Of a stretch of DNA of 34,482 bases, positions 31,866 to 34,482 are shown in pieces. The position numbers and the translations under genes were made by a program. The stretch spans positions 1 to 34,482 of the forward strand of contig JALQTL010000371.1 of assembly GCA_023260935.1 (NCBI GenBank). Direction: 5' to 3'. This DNA is from Paracoccaceae bacterium. Lineage in GTDB: Bacteria; Pseudomonadota; Alphaproteobacteria; Rhodobacterales; Rhodobacteraceae. The notes below the pieces were generated by a model. That model was not told the origin of the DNA. It was given only the letters and a program-made list of their open reading frames with translations, and ran no database searches. The stretch's first letter is position 1. Each line of letters begins with the position of its first letter.

Positions 31866-33046
31866 CCCAACACCACAAAAGGCCTGACGGATTGCCGGCC
31901 CCGGGTGCGCCGTTGCAGCATTATGTTTCCGACGTGCCCTTTGACCCCAACGAAGGCGAAGGCCGGCTGGACGGTATGGCCGAGGCGTCGCAACTGCAAC
32001 TCATGTGGTGGCAATTCCGGCGCCACCGGGTTGCCGTGGTGTCGCTTGTGTTTCTGGTGCTTCTCTATGCCAGCATCCTGATCACCGAATTTCTGGCGCC
32101 CTATCATCAGGATACCCGCCATCTGGACGATATCTACGCCCCGCCGCAGCAGGTGCATCTGTTCCACGAAGGGCGTTTTGTCGGCCCCTTCGTCTATGGC
32201 CGAGAGCGCAGTCTTGATATGGAAAACCTGCGCCGGATCTACACCGACGACAAGACGGATGTGCAGAAACTGCGGTTCTTCTGTCAGGGCGATGACTACC
32301 GCTTCTGGGGCATGATCCCGGCCAGCCTGCACCTTGTATGCCCGGCCGAGGGCGGCAACATGTTCCTGCTGGGCACCGACAGGCTGGGGCGGGATGTTCT
32401 GTCGCGTATCCTTTACGGCGCGCGCATTTCTTTGACGATCGGCCTGCTGGGCGTCACGATGAGCCTTGTTCTGGGCATCGTGATCGGCGGGCTGGCGGGC
32501 TATCATGGCGGCTGGTTCGATGCCGCCACGCAGCGCGTGACCGAGGTGCTGCAATCCATCCCGTCGACCCCGCTGTGGATGGCCCTTGCAGCCATCATAC
32601 CGGTGACGTGGAGCCCGATCCTTGTCTATGCCGGGATCACGGTCATCCTTGGCATGTTGGACTGGACGGGGCTGGCGCGGGCGGTCAGATCAAAGCTTCT
32701 GTCCCTGCGTGAGGAAGATTATGTCCTTGCCGCAAGGTTGATGGGGGCAGGCAGTGCGCGCATCATCGGGCGCCATATGGTACCCGGCTTCATGTCGCAC
32801 CTGATTGCCTCGGCCACGCTGACGATACCCGGGATGATCCTTGGCGAAACCGCTCTCAGCTTTCTGGGCATCGGCCTGCGCGCGCCGATCACAAGCTGGG
32901 GCATCATGCTGACCGAAGCCCGCAGCGTGAACATCATCGCACTGTATCCTTGGCTTATTCTGCCTGTTGTGCCCGTGATCCTTGTTGTTCTGGCTTTCAA
33001 TTTCCTGGGAGACGGGCTACGCGATGCCGCTGATCCGTATAAGTAA
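31862..33046 (+). CDS. ABC importer permease 2 (DppC/OppC/YejE type)
   Basis: This 394-residue inner-membrane subunit is longer than a typical DppC (about 300). The extra length is an N-terminal cytoplasmic segment and a periplasmic loop (about residues 80-160) after the first helix, as in YejE-type permeases. Hallmarks are FLLGTDRLGRDVLSRILYGARISL, the coupling loop DYVLAARLMGAGSARIIGRHMVPG and the late GETALSFLGIGLRAPITSWGIML. It ends with NFLGDGLRDAADPYK, the family's usual C-terminus. It overlaps permease 1 by 4 nt and completes the importer. The YejABEF-like subunit set suggests relatively large substrates, but not which. Confidence 0.94.
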   Translation: MTQHHKRPDGLPAPGAPLQHYVSDVPFDPNEGEGRLDGMAEASQLQLMWWQFRRHRVAVVSLVFLVLLYASILITEFLAPYHQDTRHLDDIYAPPQQVHLFHEGRFVGPFVYGRERSLDMENLRRIYTDDKTDVQKLRFFCQGDDYRFWGMIPASLHLVCPAEGGNMFLLGTDRLGRDVLSRILYGARISLTIGLLGVTMSLVLGIVIGGLAGYHGGWFDAATQRVTEVLQSIPSTPLWMALAAIIPVTWSPILVYAGITVILGMLDWTGLARAVRSKLLSLREEDYVLAARLMGAGSARIIGRHMVPGFMSHLIASATLTIPGMILGETALSFLGIGLRAPITSWGIMLTEARSVNIIALYPWLILPVVPVILVVLAFNFLGDGLRDAADPYK

Positions 33047-33124
33047 GGGCAGCGCAAGGGCCTGGCCCCTGTGCAGCCAAAGGCCGGACTTCTGCCCGGT
33101 TTCGCCACAGTCAGGACAATGCCG

Positions 33125-34345
33125 ATGAAAGACCGCGCGCGAAACCACCGCGTTCTGATGTACAGCCACGATACCTTTGGCCTTGGCCATCTTCGCCGCT
33201 GCCGCACCATCGCCCATTCGCTTGTGCAGGATTATCGGGGGATGATGGTTCTCATCATCTCCGGCTCGCAGATCGCGGGGGCCTTCGATTACCGGTCGCG
33301 CGTCGATTTCGTGAAGATTCCCAGCGTCATCAAGCTGCGCAATGGGGAATACACCTCGCTGTCCGAGCATATCGATGTGAAGGACACCATCGAAATGCGG
33401 CGGTCGATCATCCAGCACACGGCGAAATCCTTTCAGCCCGATATCTTCATCGTCGACAAGGAACCGATGGGCCTGCGCGGCGAGATCGAGGATACGCTGG
33501 CCTATCTGAAATCGCAGGGCACCACGCTGGTTCTGGGCCTGCGCGATGTGATGGATGCCCCCCATCTGTTGCAGGCCGAATGGCAGCGCAATGACGTGAT
33601 GGCCAAGATCGACAGGTTCTTCGACCACATCTGGGTCTATGGCCCGCCCGATTTCTATGATCCGCTGACGGGGCTGGATGTGCCGCAATCGGTGCGCGAC
33701 CGGATGGAGTTCGTGGGCTTTCTGGAACGCAGCGCGCATGGCAACAAGCCTTCGCAGAACCAGCCGGAAGGGGAATACATCCTTGTCACCACTGGCGGGG
33801 GTGGCGATGGGGCCGATCTGATCAACGATGTGATGAACGCCTATCTGCATGACCCGGGGCTACCTGAACGCGCGCTGGTGGTCTTGGGCCCCTACATGAC
33901 AGCGGACCTGCGGGCGGAATTCACCCGGAAGGGCCAGTCGATCCCGCAGATCGAGGTGATCGATTTCGATACAAGAATGGAAGAGTTGATCGCCGGGTCC
34001 AAGGCCGTGGTCGGCATGGGCGGCTACAATACCTATTGCGAGATCCTTTCCTTCGACAAGCCGGCGCTGATCGTGCCGCGCGTCATCCCGCGAGAGGAAC
34101 AGCTTTTGCGTGCTTCCCGCGCAGCCGAACTGGGCATGGTCGACATGCTGTTGCCCGAAGAGGCCAGAAACCCCGCCCGAATGGCCGCCGCCCTGCGCGC
34201 GCTGGTGCGCCGCGCCCCGCCGTCAAAGGGCTGGCCCGGCCTGCGGTTGGACGGGCTGGACAACATCTCGGCCCTGGTTGGCGAAGAGCTTGCCCGCAAG
34301 CATCACGCCAGTGCGCCCGCAGCGGAATTGCGGATCGCGACATGA
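33125..34345 (+). CDS. MurG/GT28-like glycosyltransferase
   Basis: A 406-residue GT-B enzyme. The N-terminus has the membrane-associated GT28/MurG-like motif YSHDTFGLGHLRRCR (the GxGHxxR loop). The C-terminal donor domain has VVGMGGYNTYCEIL, then PALIVPRVIPREEQLLRA, the UDP-sugar-binding pattern of this group. I chose ATG 33125 because AGGA is 8 nt upstream; ATG 33119 and GTG 33071 are in frame but lack that spacing. It follows the importer permease by 78 bp and overlaps the next gene by 4 nt. Its position after a complete ABC importer and beside other glycan genes suggests it builds the glycan handled here, but acceptor and donor are unknown. Confidence 0.88.
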   Translation: MKDRARNHRVLMYSHDTFGLGHLRRCRTIAHSLVQDYRGMMVLIISGSQIAGAFDYRSRVDFVKIPSVIKLRNGEYTSLSEHIDVKDTIEMRRSIIQHTAKSFQPDIFIVDKEPMGLRGEIEDTLAYLKSQGTTLVLGLRDVMDAPHLLQAEWQRNDVMAKIDRFFDHIWVYGPPDFYDPLTGLDVPQSVRDRMEFVGFLERSAHGNKPSQNQPEGEYILVTTGGGGDGADLINDVMNAYLHDPGLPERALVVLGPYMTADLRAEFTRKGQSIPQIEVIDFDTRMEELIAGSKAVVGMGGYNTYCEILSFDKPALIVPRVIPREEQLLRASRAAELGMVDMLLPEEARNPARMAAALRALVRRAPPSKGWPGLRLDGLDNISALVGEELARKHHASAPAAELRIAT

Positions 34346-34476
34346 CGACACCGGCCCGGCCACGGCTTGCCGTGGTGCTTTTGGTCCTCGACATGGTCCG
34401 ACGGGTTCGGCGAGTGCGCTATCGGTCAGAAATCGCGGAGAAGCTCGATGGGGCTAGCCCACCAGCGGAGGGTTAA
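34342..34476 (+). pseudogene. Truncated start of a further glycosyltransferase-like gene, disrupted after about 13 codons
   Basis: ATG 34342 overlaps the preceding stop (ATGA), so translation should continue into another gene. The predicted product begins MTTPARPRLAVVL, similar to the N-terminus of GT4 enzymes found beside such clusters (RLAVVLKGYPRLSET in my memory). It then changes to Arg-rich text (DMVRRVRRVRYRSEIAEKL) and meets TAA at 34474-34476 after 44 codons. The last ~100 bases have no recognisable homology to the cluster and may be an insertion-sequence end or a rearrangement junction. The window ends 6 bases later, so the remainder cannot be seen. Confidence 0.5.
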
Positions 34477-34482
34477 TCGCAA

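Noticed and set aside
34380..34482. Named insertion sequence at the window end
   Set aside because: No terminal inverted repeats or transposase motif recognised in the visible ~100 bases; reported only as a possible junction.
1..34482. CRISPR array, tRNA, rRNA or riboswitch
   Set aside because: No regularly spaced repeats, clover-leaf or ribosomal sequence was recognised by eye; a covariance-model search was not possible.

Overview
The window is GC-rich and tightly packed, with many 4-nt ATGA start/stop overlaps and protein families (SorC sugar regulator, CC-type ArsR, NsrR, diheme-type cyclase, peptide-family ABC importer beside glycan genes) that point to an alphaproteobacterium, most likely Rhodobacteraceae. 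No tRNA, rRNA, CRISPR array or complete insertion sequence was recognised. The last ~100 bases look like a rearrangement junction or the edge of a mobile element.

Layout. (1) 1-3342: sugar catabolism. A FGGY kinase (minus, cut by the window edge) diverges from a SorC regulator and a tagatose/psicose 3-epimerase-like enzyme, with a clear palindrome between them. (2) 3465-8591: a TetR repressor diverges from an RND efflux adaptor and pump; no outer-membrane channel follows. (3) 8725-9402: a DUF3047 gene on the minus strand interrupted by one in-frame TAA. (4) 9826-11690: an ArsR repressor with a C-terminal Cys pair, a COG0701/ArsP-like permease and a universal stress protein ending in three cysteines, probably metalloid (perhaps organoarsenical) resistance. 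(5) 11860-14445: mprF (lipid aminoacylation and flipping), downstream of nsrR (14668-15144, NO sensor). nsrR diverges from a TTG-started fusion of a TVP38/TMEM64 membrane domain with a mercuric-reductase-like flavoprotein (15495-17651). (6) 18075-21422: two tandem membrane class III nucleotide cyclases. The second has six membrane helices rich in histidines, a [2Fe-2S] ferredoxin domain and a cyclase domain: a candidate redox-to-cAMP sensor.

(7) 21442-34482: a cell-surface glycan region. On the minus strand are a nucleotide-sugar dehydrogenase, a small methyltransferase and a metallophosphoesterase. On the plus strand are a GT4 glycosyltransferase, a polysaccharide-deacetylase-like protein, a complete four-gene peptide/oligosaccharide-type ABC importer and a MurG/GT28-like glycosyltransferase. 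A further gene starts at 34342 and is broken after about 13 codons. The importer sitting inside glycan biosynthesis genes suggests a linked synthesis and uptake (recycling or sensing) function, which is inference.

Themes: redox and nitrosative signalling (nsrR, an FNR-like box, the diheme/ferredoxin cyclase), envelope defence (RND pump, mprF) and surface glycans. All functions are read from motifs and remembered family features; no database search was possible.
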